Of a stretch of 64,000 nucleotides of DNA, positions 1 through 11,442 are shown one piece after another (within the stretch, counting starts at the first letter, position 1; each line of letters starts with the position of its first letter). The stretch spans positions 186,001 to 250,000 of the forward strand of contig JAJQJQ010000063.1 in NCBI GenBank assembly GCA_028622995.1, read 5' to 3'. This stretch comes from Panagrolaimus kolymaensis (taxonomy: Eukaryota > Nematoda > Chromadorea > Rhabditida > Panagrolaimidae). A program made the position numbers and the translations under genes. The notes beneath the pieces were generated by a model. The model ran no database searches, was not told the origin of the DNA, and saw only the letters and a list, made by a program, of their open reading frames with translations.

Positions 1-1
1 T

Positions 2-243
2 GGATTTGTGAGGAAACAAGAAATTTATCCCATTGCATTAAAAAATGAAGAAACGAAGTAAGTTTTTTATCGCAAAAAATTTGAGGCCCAACAATAATTT
101 TTTATTTAATTTTTTTTAGAATTTCAAAATTATGCAATGGTGAACGAACTATTGAAGATATAGCTTTAAGATATAATACCACAACAGTGCTATTATTAAA
201 ATTATTTGATGCATCTCCTAAATTTGCTTTAATTTATCGATGA
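2..243 (+). CDS. 3' end of an unidentified protein-coding gene (partial)
   Basis: The window opens inside a gene. One exon runs from the left edge to about 57 (last codons read ALKNEET), followed by a short GT-AG intron ending in TTTTTTTAG at 119. The last exon, 120-243, encodes about 40 residues (ISKLCNGERTIEDIALRYNTT... ending FALIYR) and stops with TGA at 241-243. The joined reading frame has no break. I do not recognise the family; the CNGERTIEDIAL stretch looks like a small helical motif, but this is not enough to name it. An AATAAATAAATTAA polyadenylation-like stretch follows at about 284-299. The next gene begins only 211 bases further on, on the same strand, so the two may share an operon. 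Confidence 0.6.
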
Positions 244-454
244 AGAAAATTTTTAATTTTTACCTCAAAAAAACTTTTTTTTGTAAATAAATAAATTAAT
301 GTTTTTAAAAAAATAATTTTCGTTGCCAAATTTTTTTGATTCCGTTTTAAAACGAATTTAAATATTTTTTTTTATTTTAGCTTTTTGATAGCAAAAATTA
401 TTTTTTATTGTTATTGTTGATTTTAGGATTCGGTAAAAAAAAAGAAGAAAAGAA

Positions 455-1332
455 ATGTCAAAACCCACTTTATTTTCATATTGGCGAAGTTCATGCTCAT
501 GGAGAGTTCGAATTGCCCTCGAACTTAAAGGAATTGAATATGAATATAAAGTGGTGAATCTTCTTGAAAGTGGACAAATGGAAGAAAGTTTTCTTAAAGT
601 TAATCCACGAGGAATGGTTCCTGCATTAATTTATGATGGAAAAACTTTTACTGAATCCGTTGCAATTATTGAATATTTGGATGAAAAATTTCCTAATTCC
701 CATCCACTTTTACCTAAAACTCCTGAAGATCGTGCCATCGTTCGTTCATTGGTTTATGGGGTAAGTAAAAAATGCAAAACATATTTTAACTTTACCAAAA
801 ATTTCATTGTTAGACTAAAAAATAAAATTTGCATATTTCTTGAAATTTTAACAATATTTTAAAATTTTCGTGACATTTCTTAATTATTAAGCTTTTATGG
901 AATCCAAAAATTTATTTTAGATTACTGCCAATATTCAACCATTACAAAATTTGAATGTCCTCAAATTTATTGGAAAAGGAGATCAAGAAAAATCCAATGC
1001 TCATGCTCAACATTTTATTCAACGTGGTTTTGATGCCCTTGAAAAGGAGCTTTCCAAAACCGCTGGAAAATATGCTTTTGGTGATTCCCTTACCATTATG
1101 GATGTTTGCATTCCACCTCAAGTTTATAATGCTCGAAGGTAACATAAAAAATATTTTTTTTAAAGTTTTCTTGCAACCTATCTATTTTTATTTATTTTTT
1201 AGATTCGGAATTAATATGGATAATTATCCAACCATTAAACGCATTGATGAAACTTTATCCAAATTGCCTGAATTCATCAAAGCTGATGCTTGGCATCAAC
1301 CTGACACTCCAGAAGCTGAAAGAAAAAATTAA
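455..1332 (+). CDS. gst-42: maleylacetoacetate isomerase / zeta-class glutathione S-transferase
   Basis: Three exons (455-760, 921-1138, 1203-1332) give a 217-residue protein, the normal length for this family. The enzyme isomerises maleylacetoacetate to fumarylacetoacetate with glutathione in tyrosine catabolism, in the cytosol. The zeta-class signature SSCSWRVRIAL lies at residues 12-22, followed by the thioredoxin-like fold motif NPRGMVPAL and a FTESVAIIEYL helix. The C-terminal half is all-helical and contains FGDSLTIMDVCIPPQVYNA, where zeta GSTs read GDxxTxADxCLxPQVxNA. Introns are GT-AG, phases 0 and 2. A TTTTAG acceptor at about 424-426 just upstream of the ATG is a likely trans-splice site. 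A run of AATAAA motifs at about 1526-1547 can serve for polyadenylation. The symbol is assigned by analogy to the C. elegans zeta GST. Confidence 0.93.
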
Positions 1333-2209
1333 CTAAACTCAAACATTTTTTTTAGTTAAAGAAAGCAGCTTCAACAAACAAAAACTATAGATTTTTAATT
1401 TACCTTTAAAAAAACATTCATATATTCCTTTTATTATTATTATTACAGGTTTATATTATTACATATGCAGCGTATGTATTTTCACTTATACTTGCCATAT
1501 TTTACTTACATATATTTGATTCAGTTAATAAATAAATAAATAAATTAGAAAATAGTTTTTTGTTGGTTGTTTTTGATCCTCAAAAAAACATTTACAAAGT
1601 TTTTTGTTACAAAAAACGTTTTTCATGTCAGTAAAAAAAATATGGCAATACAACTTGAAATAGTAATAACTCGTTTACTTACTTACCATTATTTGAAAAA
1701 GTTAGATTTTTTAAAAGATAAAAAGAACATTATTGATTCCTTTGAATTTAGAAAGATTTCAAACAAATTTAGTAAATATTTTTCCTTTAAAATTTTTCAA
1801 AATTCCGATCTTTTATTTGTATCTCAAAACGAATATCGTTTCAAGTTGTTGTTTGTGTGAAACGCTTTTGTTTCATTCAAAGATTTTGTTGCTTTCTTTC
1901 CAAATCCTTTATTTTTTGCTTCATTCTTTCTTCTCATATTTTTTCCTTATCCAAAATCATCGACTAACATTTTATAAAAAAAATTTTATCATCATACAAC
2001 AACATGAAAGCTTTATGCTTATCATTTCCTCCACCTTTTTTGTAGTTATCGTTGCTGTGCTTTCCCTTTCACGCGGCTATTTTCATACCTAAACCATTTT
2101 TTAACTTTTCATTTCGCTCGTGCTTATCATCCGTTTTGACGTCTTATTACTTATTTTATGCTTTGTTGATTACATGTAATGAAACGTTCTTTTTTTCAGG
2201 TTCAAAGCC
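1333..2209. other. intergenic, no gene supported
   Basis: AT-rich spacer between the GST gene and the first PRP19 copy. It holds the GST 3' UTR with repeated AATAAA, and open frames of about 100 codons at 1567-2092 that are F/L/K-rich, overlap each other and match nothing I know. A TTTTTTTCAG acceptor at 2190-2199 ends it, ten bases before the next ATG, and is a likely trans-splice or 5' UTR splice site. Confidence 0.6.
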
Positions 2210-2723
2210 ATGTCTCAAGTAATTTGTTCAATTTCTGGTCAACCTACAAATAATCCTGTTGTTTCACCTAAATCTGGAGCAGTTTTTGATCGATCTTTGA
2301 TTATCAAATATTTGGATGAATATGGAAGAGATCCAACCAATGAAGCTGAACTTACTGTCGGTGAAGTATGTTTTGGTCATTTGTGTATTTTGCTATTTAC
2401 TCTTTCTCATTTTTCAGTTAATTCCTTTGGTTCTCAACAATCATGTTAGTGAAATGCTTCGTCCAAACATGGCGTCAATTCCAGCCCTATTGAAATCGCT
2501 TCAAAATGAATGGGAAGTCAGCATGCTTTACACATATCGTGTACGAAAAGAACTTCATCGAACAAGAAAAGAATTATCTCATTCACTTTATCGAAATGAT
2601 GCTGCTATACGAACTATTGCTCGATTGAAACAACAACTTTTTGCTGCAAGAGCTGCTTTAGCTGGAACTGGACGTGATGATCCATCTGCTGATATGGTTA
2701 CTATTGTTGATGATGAAGAATGA
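2210..2723 (+). CDS. short PRP19 paralogue: U-box plus coiled coil, no WD40
   Basis: Two exons (2210-2365 and 2418-2723) encode 153 residues. Residues 1 to about 70 form a U-box (starts MSQVICSISGQP, contains DRSLIIKYL and GRDPTNEAEL). The rest matches the PRP19 tetramerising coiled coil (SIPALLKSLQNEWE, RNDAAIRTIARLKQQL). It ends DDEE and stops where full-length PRP19 continues into its linker and WD40 propeller. The full-length gene follows 1.5 kb downstream on the same strand with the same first intron position and phase. In the shared region most codon differences are silent or conservative, so the copy looks selected and not freshly broken. Inference: it could form mixed oligomers with PRP19 and lack substrate docking. 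It could also be a decaying duplicate. Confidence 0.85.
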
Positions 2724-4223
2724 AATGCATGGAAAAAGAAATGGATGTTCTTTAAGATTATGTGAATTATTACTTTAGTCTTTACTTTTTTGTTTATTAC
2801 TTGTCATTGTTTTTTAAAGATTTTATAAAGTTTGGTGTTTTTTGGATGTTTGTGTTTATGTTTTGCCTTACTGTATTTGTCATTTCTGTTTTATGTATGT
2901 TAACTGAGGATGCGGACATAACTTTTGATCGATATTGTAGCAGTTGTCTTTATTTTACTGTTGAAGAGTTTTTTTGCTTTTATAAGCTTCGGAAACAAAC
3001 CGATTCTTTGATGAATGAATTTCAAGAATAAGCACGGTGCTAATCATTAAAGAAAGATGAACAGTCAACTTCGAATGAATGAATCAAAAATAAAAAGGGC
3101 ATATGAAGGCTAAACAAGTAAGTAGCAGTTATATTAATGATTTGTTATTACTTGATCAAAGTTGTCCGACGTTATTAATCTAGCTTGCTTTAATATTTGG
3201 AAGCTATCAATTTCCACGCAATAAATGTGAAGATAAAATTTTACTTTTTGTCTTTTCATATTTGGTTTTGTTTGCTGTATTTTTTACGAAATAGCATATG
3301 TTTTAACAAAATAGAAAGCTAAAATTTTCGAGAAGTTAGATTAACTTTTAAAGGAGTTTAGTAAAAAAATAAACAAACATAAATTTTACAGATTTCCTCC
3401 ACACTTTTTTTTCTGTGAATGGAAGGCACTCGTAGCTTTCTGGTGCAATGAAATTTTTGTTTACCAAAGTTCTTTTTTTTCTCCAATTGTTTACTCACAA
3501 TAAAGTAAATGACCTAATTCGTCCTAATAATAATAATAACTATGAAAAGATGTGCCTTATCGTAAGTATCAAATGAGCTAGCAAAAAACAAAAGAAAAGA
3601 ATACTCCGCATTTTCTCAAACTTTCATTGTTCGTCGATTCAGTAAATTGCTTATAGTTTGCCGTGATTGATTTTAGTTTCTTTTTTTAAGAGATTTGGTT
3701 GCAGCTTTCTTTGATTCATCCTTTTACTTGATAGATTTCTCAATCAATTTTTAGAAGATATTTTTTTGAGCTTTTTTTTTACATTTTTTTATCCAACAAA
3801 TTACTCATTTTACTACGAAAATACATATTTTCAAGCCACTTAGGGGCAAGGAATTAATTTTTTTTGATTAGAGTTAATAATATTATTAGATTTCTTCCCC
3901 TGAACTTCTCCTTTAATTCTGCTAGACATTTTCAACTTATAAATACATACATAAATATATGTATATATTTTTCTTAAAACGAAATTTTTTTAAAAGGCGG
4001 TTGTTGGTTGCTATCTTTCTTTTTTTGCGCAACTTTTTATTTTCCTCGGTTTAGCAAAATAGCTTCCTATTATTTCTACGACCTTTTATTATTAGGAAAT
4101 TTATATTTTTTTAAATTAACCCTTTCGTGATAACTATTTTCTTAAACTTTTAATAAATCTTTTGACGAGGAGGATACTAAAGAAACTCTTTTTTTATAGT
4201 TTATCAAAACCTAAATAAAAACG
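2724..4223. other. spacer between the PRP19 copies, no gene supported
   Basis: This stretch holds the 3' UTR of the short PRP19 copy and the upstream region of the full-length copy. An open frame at 2762-3031 is F/Y/L-rich with no recognisable domain. I see no WD40-coding remnant here, so the missing half of the first copy is not simply lying downstream. A palindromic ATACATAC...GTATATAT stretch occurs near 3943-3970. TTTTTATAG at about 4191-4199 precedes the next gene. Confidence 0.55.
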
Positions 4224-6133
4224 ATGTCTCAAGTAATTTGTTCTCTTTCTGGTCAACCTACTGAAAGCCCAGTTGTTTCACCAAAATCTGGAGCAGTTTT
4301 TGATCGATCTTTGATTATCAAATATTTGGATGAATATGGAAGAGATCCAACTAATGAAGCTGAGCTTACTGTTGGTGAAGTATGTTCCTCATTTTTTTTT
4401 GTCGGATATTTTAAAAATATATAAATTTACCAATCTTTTTTTTTAGTTGATCCCTTTGGTTCTTAATAATCATATAAGTGAAACCCTTCGACCCAATACC
4501 ACTTCCATTCCAGCTTTATTGAAATCCCTTCAAAATGAATGGGAAGTAAATATGATTTATACCTTTCGAATTCGAAAGGAACTTCAACGAGCTCGACAAG
4601 AATTATCTCATTCCCTTTATCGAAATGATGCGGCTTTACGAACCATTGCTCGATTAAATCAGCAATTAACTGCCGCCCGTTCTGCTTTAGCTGGCATGGA
4701 ACGTGCTGATCCATCAATGACTATGGATGTTTCATCATCGAATATGGAAGATGAGCAAATTGGAATTGATAAAGAACTCATGGAAGCAATCGATGAAAAA
4801 ACTGAAGAATTAACTACCAAACGCCGACAAAGAGGAAAGGAAGCCCCTGAAGGCGATGCAAAAGTGGATGAAATAAAAGGAATGATTTTAAAAACAGAAA
4901 ATAAAAATTTGCATGATTCTTCTCTTCCTGGAATTACATGCATGAATATGAATGGACATTTCACTGCCACCGGTGGAACCGATAAAAAGGTTGTCCTTTA
5001 TAATATTGAAACGGATACCATTGAATCCACATTTGTTGGACATCGAAAAAAGATTTCATCTGTTTTACTTCTTCATGATAATGATGTTGTCGTTTCTGGA
5101 AGTTATGATACTCATGTAAGTATTTAAAATTTTGACTTAGTTTTAGCTTTAACAATTTATTTTGATTAAAAAAAATCTGAATGGTTTAATAATGGCTTCT
5201 TTTTTTTATAGATTCGAACATGGAAAAAAGGAAATGAAAATTCCCTTAGCGTTTTCAAGCAACATCATGGCGTAGTTACTGATTTAGATCTCCACCCTCT
5301 TGGAACTCATTTCCTTTCAGTTTCAAGTGATGGAATTTGGTCATTCTCGGATATCGTTCATGGAAAAGCTTTGATTAAAGTATGTAAAACTTTTTTATAA
5401 AATTTTTATATTTAAATTTTAAAAGCTTAAAAATCGAAAAGGTTTTTAAAGAATTCAAAAAAAATTATAAAAGCATCCGACTTTTGAGACTTTTTTCGAT
5501 TTTCCAAGAAATTTTTATTTATCCCTAAAATTAACTTTAATTTATTTTTTATAGAAAGACATGTACAACTTCCTTCCAACTGGGGTAGCAACAACAGAAA
5601 ATGCATATGCATTTGGTTCAGGTAAAATTCATCCCGATGGTTCTTTACTTGGAATGGGAACCGCTGGTGGCATAATTTATATGTGGGATGTTCGAGAACA
5701 ATCCATTGCCGCGGAATTTCCTGATCATGGTTCACAAGTTATGTCCCTTGCATTCTCAGAAAATGGATATCATCTTGCTGCAGGAACTGCAAATGGAGTA
5801 TTAAAAATGTGGGATTTGCGTAAACTAAATTCATTCAAAACTATGGAATTAACTGATCAAGAAGTAAGCAGAATTTTTCCATAAAACTTTTTTTTCTAAC
5901 TCTCCTAAATTTTCCAGATTCGTAGCGTAAATTTTGATCATTTTGGAACTTATCTTGCAACCGCTGCCGGAAAAACCTCCAAAATATTCCATCTTAAAAC
6001 TTGGAATGAACTTAGTTCATTTGATCATGAAGATATCGTTACTGGGGTTCAATTTGGTGAACATTCTCGAACCTTTGTTACATCATCCATGGATCGTAAA
6101 CTTCGATATTTTACTGTTGATTCAAATCAATAA
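4224..6133 (+). CDS. prp-19: pre-mRNA-processing factor 19 (U-box E3 ligase, spliceosomal)
   Basis: Five exons (4224-4379, 4447-5115, 5212-5379, 5555-5863, 5918-6133) give a 505-residue protein, the same length as animal PRP19. All introns are phase 0. PRP19 is the core of the Prp19/NineTeen complex, which activates the spliceosome and ubiquitinates splicing factors in the nucleus. Residues 1-70 are the U-box (VICSLSGQP, GRDPTNEAEL), about 70-140 the coiled coil for tetramerisation, then an acidic/basic linker. From about residue 215 come WD40 blades (TATGGTDKKVVLYNIET, VVVSGSYDTHIRTW, GTAGGIIYMWDVR, AAGTANGVLKMWDLRKL). An AATAAA lies near 6297. The upstream tandem copy keeps only exons 1 and 2. 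Confidence 0.96.
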
Positions 6134-6804
6134 TTGTTAAACTTAAATTTATTTATTTCTGTTTGTTTGGTTTTTTCTATCATTTTTTTCTTTGATTTTT
6201 TGTTGACTGAATTATGTCTGTCTCATTTTTTTGATTTTTATTTATCAATTTCTGCTTTTTTGGTTGTTTAATATTTTTGAGGGGTTTTTTTTACAAATAA
6301 ATATTGGAAAAGAATTTTTTTTCTTGCTTTACATTAAAAAAAATTTTTAACTTTCAAAGTGTCGCTTTCTTTTTTTTAGTGCCAACTTTCTTAATTCATT
6401 ATTATTGTTTGTTAGATCTTAACATATATTTTTTTTCATGCCAAAACAACAACAAAATAAAATAAAAAACTGCCAGTCTGCTGATTCATTTTCTTCAAAA
6501 CACTGGTTGGCGTTAAATTTAGAACATAGCTTTATGCCTGCCGCTGGAACCAAAGATTATTTTTGAATTAACGAAATATTTTTTGGCTTAAAAGAATTTT
6601 TTTCGCTCGTTTCTTATTTTTCTAGTGGTGAAGTTTAGCTGGTTGTTAAGCATAGAAAAAAACTGCCGAGCAAAAATTGGAAATTTAGCGTTTTTTTTCT
6701 TTTCGAAAAAATTGTTAAAATTGTGCTTTATTTTATCCTTCCCTTCTTTTTTGTGTGTACTTTTTTAGACAAAGTTTATTTATTTTCTTCGAAGTTTTTA
6801 GAAA
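6134..6804. other. intergenic, no gene supported
   Basis: AT-rich spacer with T-runs, the prp-19 polyadenylation region and a TTTTTTAGACAAAG acceptor-like site near 6763-6768. I see no coding or RNA gene. Confidence 0.5.
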
Positions 6805-9084
6805 ATGTCACAACAGCAGCAGCAGCTAATCTTTGCCAATTCAAGCAATTTCCATTCACAAGAATTTTCACTTTCAAAAAAATTAGTTAATTATATTTCC
6901 GATGACAATGCGAATGCTAAAATTATTCAAAAACTTTATCGAGCTTGTAAATATTTTTATTCACAAAAACCATATTTTATTGTGGATTCTTTGGATTTTC
7001 AAGTTGCTAAGGGACGCTTTGAAAGCGAAGAATATGATGCGAGTATGGAATTTTTTGTTTCTGATCCTTTGATTAACATCCATAATATTTGGGTAACCAA
7101 AGAATTTACAATTAATTCAGCTTTACAATTTCGACATGATTTAATTCCTAAAATAATTCGATGTACAGTTAAAAAATTAGAAATTTTAAATGTTTGGTTT
7201 TCAAAAGAATCCCTTGAAATCTTGACTAAATCAGGAACCATCGAAGAATTATTTTATGATAATTTGATACCAGGTAAATCAATAATTATTCCCATTGAAG
7301 ATATATTGGCTATGGTTCCAAATGCTAAACGAATAACGTGAGTCATCTAATTGTAAATATTTTTAAATCTATTTTTTTGTTAACTAAAAAAATTATTAAA
7401 AAAATATTTTTAGTTATCGAACTGGTCACGTCACTCCAGAAACCATGTCCAAATTGCTTTCAATTCCATGGAGACATAAGTTAGAAAAGTTTTATTTGGA
7501 AAAATTGGATGGCCCCATTGATCCTGAGTTATATAATAAATTTGTCAAAGTTAGTTTAAACAAACAAAAAAATTGGTAATACATACATATATTTAGACTC
7601 ATGTTGCAATTAATGGACAAACAAACATTGGATTTAAATTTAAAAATTCAAGGGAATTTCAAATAGTCTTTAATCGATTTTATAATGCCATTATTAATAA
7701 AGAAACTCAGGATTTGAATAGCGAATTTGAACCAATAGCAAAAAAGCAAAAAGTTTGTGTTTATGAAAAATTAAAATGTAATCTTTTTTTTATGTTGATT
7801 TTTTACGGGTTTCAAAATTAAAATTAAAGTTAAAAAAGTTTTAGCAGATATTTTTACAAAATTTGAAATAAATTTTGATAAAATTCAAAATCAAATTTTT
7901 CCATTTTGTTCAACAATTATGAAATCCATCCTTCAAAATGCAAAAGGAAAAATTATGAAGAAATTATATAAAACTTGCAAATATTTTAAAATTTCTTCAA
8001 AGTTTACGATTATTGATGAAATTAAAATTGATCAAGATGATGGAACTATTATTTCTATCGATCAAGATGAATTTAAATTTAATAATATTTCTGAATTATT
8101 ACATTTATTGAATGATAATATTTGGATTACAGAATCATTCATTTTTGATATCGATGATTTTGGTGAGCTCAGTGAATTAATTTCAAAAATAGTTCGAACT
8201 GGCGTTAAAAATGTTTTTATACGGTGGAATGGAATAAAAGAAAGTGAATTTCAATTTTTTTCCAAATCAAAAAATCTCATTCATTGGCATTCAAATTATT
8301 CTCCCATCTTCGTTGATAATGGAATGAAACCATTTGTCGCAGTAGAAGATTTAATGCCTAATTTAATTAATGCCACTGAAATTGCGTAAGTTAAGTTTTT
8401 GTCGCAAAAATCTTAAAAAACTTTAAATGAATGATTTTTTTTTGATTTTTGAGTTTTGAGGCGAAAACAAAAAACAAAAAATCGCTTTTTTTTCGGAAAC
8501 GAAAAGTTATAAACTTTTTTTTTTATGTCGATGAAATCTAAACTCCTCGATTGTGTGTAAACATTTTTTATTGTCGCTTTTCTCAAAGTGTTTTAATTTT
8601 TTCTTTAAACCACATGTGTTTGATCCCTTTCAAACCTGTTTATTTTTTGCCAAAAAATTAGTTAGCAAAATAAATGAATGTAAAGTGAAACCTTTGAGTT
8701 TTGTATTCTTTCAGACTTCACGGATGCGTATTTACTCCTCAAACTTTTGATAAACTTCTTTCACTTCCATGGAAAAATAAAATAAAAGAATTATGGTTTA
8801 ATGAAATTAAATTTCCCATTGACGCTGAAGAATTTTATGAATTTATTAAAGCAAGTTTTATTTGCCAAATTAATTCAATTCCTGGCCAGCAAGAGCTGAT
8901 ATAAATTTATATTTCAATTTAGATCGCCATTGCCCCTCGAGCATACGTAAAAGTAGTCTTTCATGAAATTGTTGATGGAGATTATCCCAATAAATTTGAA
9001 ATGGCTATCAAAACTAAACTCGACGATACATGGAAACCAAAACGTGAAAAACCAGCTTTTACAGTTTCATATGTCGAGGATTAA
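6805..9084 (+). CDS. two-module nematode F-box-associated-like protein (internal duplication)
   Basis: Six exons (6805-7337, 7414-7549, 7597-7777, 7845-8385, 8715-8850, 8923-9084) join in frame to 562 residues. The protein holds two copies of one module. Each copy reads LYxxCKYF, then IWxTxSF, a region on isoleucine-rich strands, PxEDLxxxxxNA, then LSxPWxxKxxxxxxxxxxxPID. The middle exon of each module is exactly 136 bases with the same phases. The modules are linked by a 67-base intron (7778-7844) whose phases match, so I read one gene and not two. The intron after the second PID block begins GCAAGT (GC-AG); the equivalent intron in module one begins GTTAGT. The family resembles nematode DUF38/F-box-associated proteins, used as substrate adaptors, but I see no clear F-box. 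The first residues are MS followed by a glutamine run. Confidence 0.7.
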
Positions 9085-10170
9085 CCATGATAAAATATAT
9101 AAATAACTAGTAATCAATATATTTTTACAGTGCTTCTTAGTTTTTTTGTTAATATTTTATTACCCTTTTTTTAAATCGTTATTTATATGGCCTTGTTTAT
9201 TATATTTTAACAAATGTATTTAAAAATTATTTTGACTGAATCTACAAGAGTTGAAAAAACTATTGTTTAGATAATTCAAAAATTAAAATGTGGAGTTTGA
9301 GAGTTCTTTTTTGTTGTTGCATTTTTTGGTTGAAAACTCTTTGCTCGAGTTTTTAAAATTATTTCATCGATACTTAGAAATTACTAAAGTTGTGTATTCG
9401 TTTATTAACGACTCAGAAATATTTTCCAATTATTTATTCTATGAATTATGTTTTCAAGTTTCTCTTTTATTTTGGCCTTAAAAACCTTAAAATTCTTTCT
9501 TTTTCGAAGCAATAAATTATGTCAAACATTAATATTACGTGTTTTTAGGTTAGTAAATTAATTTTTGAAGATTAGAAAGGTGTAAATCAATCCAAAAAAC
9601 TTCATAGAAAGTTGGATAGCGGTGTTGAAGCTGTTCAATCAAAAAACAGCTGCTACTTTTTCAAACTAAAAAAAATTCTCCCGAGGCGATCGTCTGCTTC
9701 GAACAAAAAAATTTGCATTTTTTTAGCTTCTTTCAATTTTTTATTGTTTTACAAAAACTTTTCTTCACTGGAACAAAATTAAAACTTAAAAATTTGTAAG
9801 AAAACATCAAAATCAAGAATTTTTAGAAGCTCATTAAAAGGTTGGTTGTTTTTTCCTTCCTTTTTTAATATAATGTTACATTGCTAGATTAATGAATATT
9901 TGGGGATAGTGTATTGTTGCTTTACATGGGTTTCGGAGATGACTTTATATTAATATTTTTTGACTTTTTGTATGAGTTTTCTTGTATTTGTAATGACCTA
10001 CTACTGCACATAGTCAAGTGCAAGCTTTTTCTCTTCCTTCCTTAAATCAACAACAAAGCTTTTGCTGTTGCTTTCTTTAGCTTTGAGACAAGCTTGAACC
10101 TTTTATTACTTTTACTTCGTTTTAGATAAGATTGATGAAAACTTAAAAAATGAAATTTTCTTCCTTTAGC
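9085..10170. other. intergenic, no gene supported
   Basis: AT-rich spacer. The 63-codon frame at 9290-9481 is low-complexity and unsupported. No RNA gene recognised. Confidence 0.5.
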
Positions 10171-10178
10171 TTGGGGAA

Positions 10179-10205
10179 GTGCTCGCGATTTTTTTCGCGA
10201 AGCAC
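10179..10205. repeat. GC-containing hairpin
   Basis: Left arm GTGCTCGCGA and right arm TCGCGAAGCAC pair with a single bulge around a T-run loop. It is one of few C/G-containing perfect stems in an AT-rich spacer. Function unknown. Confidence 0.5.
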
Positions 10206-10383
10206 ATGATACATTCATTTGAGACTTTAACGCCCATTTTGCTCCCTTTTTTTGCGACTTTCAAAGTACTTTTTCCATAAGGTTGAGCAATGAGTTGGCC
10301 CACATTTTTTGTTGATTTTGAATAAATCGTTTTTCTCGGGTTTATAGTAAACCAAAAATCACTTTTTTATTTTTATTTCAGCG

Positions 10384-10630
10384 ATGAGAAGCGGCTTGAG
10401 CATATTTACAAGGCCATATCAGTAGCAAGTATGAAGTGTCATGCCTATTTATGGGATAAATGTGTGCCTTCCCGGAGGCGAGTATGATGTGCTATAGGCT
10501 TAAATCACCTAAGGTGAGCCTCATACTTAACATAACGCATTGTTGACACTTTTATACCTGGTATGGTCATATGCAATGATTGCCTTAGCGTTAAAAGGGG
10601 TTTGTTTGCCCTTTTAAAGGGCGTTGTTTT
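10384..10630. repeat. structured element with nested inverted repeats
   Basis: This block is visibly richer in G+C than its surroundings. AGTATGA (10481-10487) pairs with TCATACT (10523-10529). Inside that pair GGC and TCACC pair with GGTGA and GCC around a TAA loop. A related copy, AAGTATGAAGTGTCA at 10429-10443, is roughly the complement of TGACACTTTTATAC at 10543-10556. GCCCTTTTAAAGGGC at 10609-10623 is a further near-palindrome. It could be a foldback transposon remnant or a structured RNA; no coding frame spans it. Confidence 0.5.
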
Positions 10631-10663
10631 CCTCAAACAAAAAAAAAAACAACCAACCTCCAA

Positions 10664-10753
10664 TATGCTGAGAACCTTGACGTGGTTTGTGAGGCTTACT
10701 ATTAAAGTTGTTACTGTTTACAGTAATGTACTTTAATAAACCAATACTCAGCC
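10664..10753. repeat. long hairpin (possible structured RNA or foldback element)
   Basis: From outside inwards GCTGAG pairs with CTCAGC, GGTTT with AAACC, TTAAAG with CTTTAA, and TTACTG with CAGTAA around a TTTA loop. Four segments pair in nested order over about 90 bases, which is unlikely by chance. No tRNA or snRNA consensus was recognised. Confidence 0.5.
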
Positions 10754-11442
10754 ATTTGTTTTTTATTTATTTATCTAATTGTTTTGCTGTAGGATGACGC
10801 AACAGGTTTTTTATATTTGTTTGAAAAGTTTCAAGATTTATAAAAATTATTATTTTATTATTTACATCCGTCAATTTTCATTAAATATTAAAATTATTAA
10901 ACAAAATGAAAATATTAAAAAAGATATATATAAACCTGCAAAAAAATGAGATAAAAATAAAAAATTAACAAAGCAAAAAATAAAGTAAAAATAATAATGA
11001 GTAAGGATGAATATGACCCGAGGGTGCGTCGTCAACAATGAATATGTATGTGAATTTGAGAGATAGAAAAATAATACTAAAATAATTATTACTAAAAAAA
11101 AGAATCTGAATCTGAAGTGCATCATTTTTCAGAGAAGTTAAAAAACTTTTCTTTATTTTATTTTATTTTTATTGCAACATTTTTTAAATATTTTTGTGTG
11201 GATTTTTTTTTTGCAACTTCGTTCTGCTTTCGAAAATTTTTTAAATCAAAATATTTTTAGGTACAAAAGTAAGGGAGACAGACAATAACCAGTCAAAAAA
11301 AGAAGTAAATACTGAAAATTAAAAAACAAACAAAAAAATGAACAAATTAAAAATGTTGGAAACCTTAAAGAAAAAATTCTGTATTTCTTCAAATTAAAAA
11401 GTAATTACATTTTTGAATTAAATTTTTTTTGCGGTAAAGACT

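Noticed and set aside
2762..3031. 89-codon plus-strand frame after the short PRP19 gene
   Set aside because: Phenylalanine/tyrosine-rich 3' UTR sequence with no motif and no similarity to the missing WD40 half.
9290..9481. 63-codon plus-strand frame in the spacer after the two-module gene
   Set aside because: Low-complexity hydrophobic frame without motif, acceptor or conservation clue.
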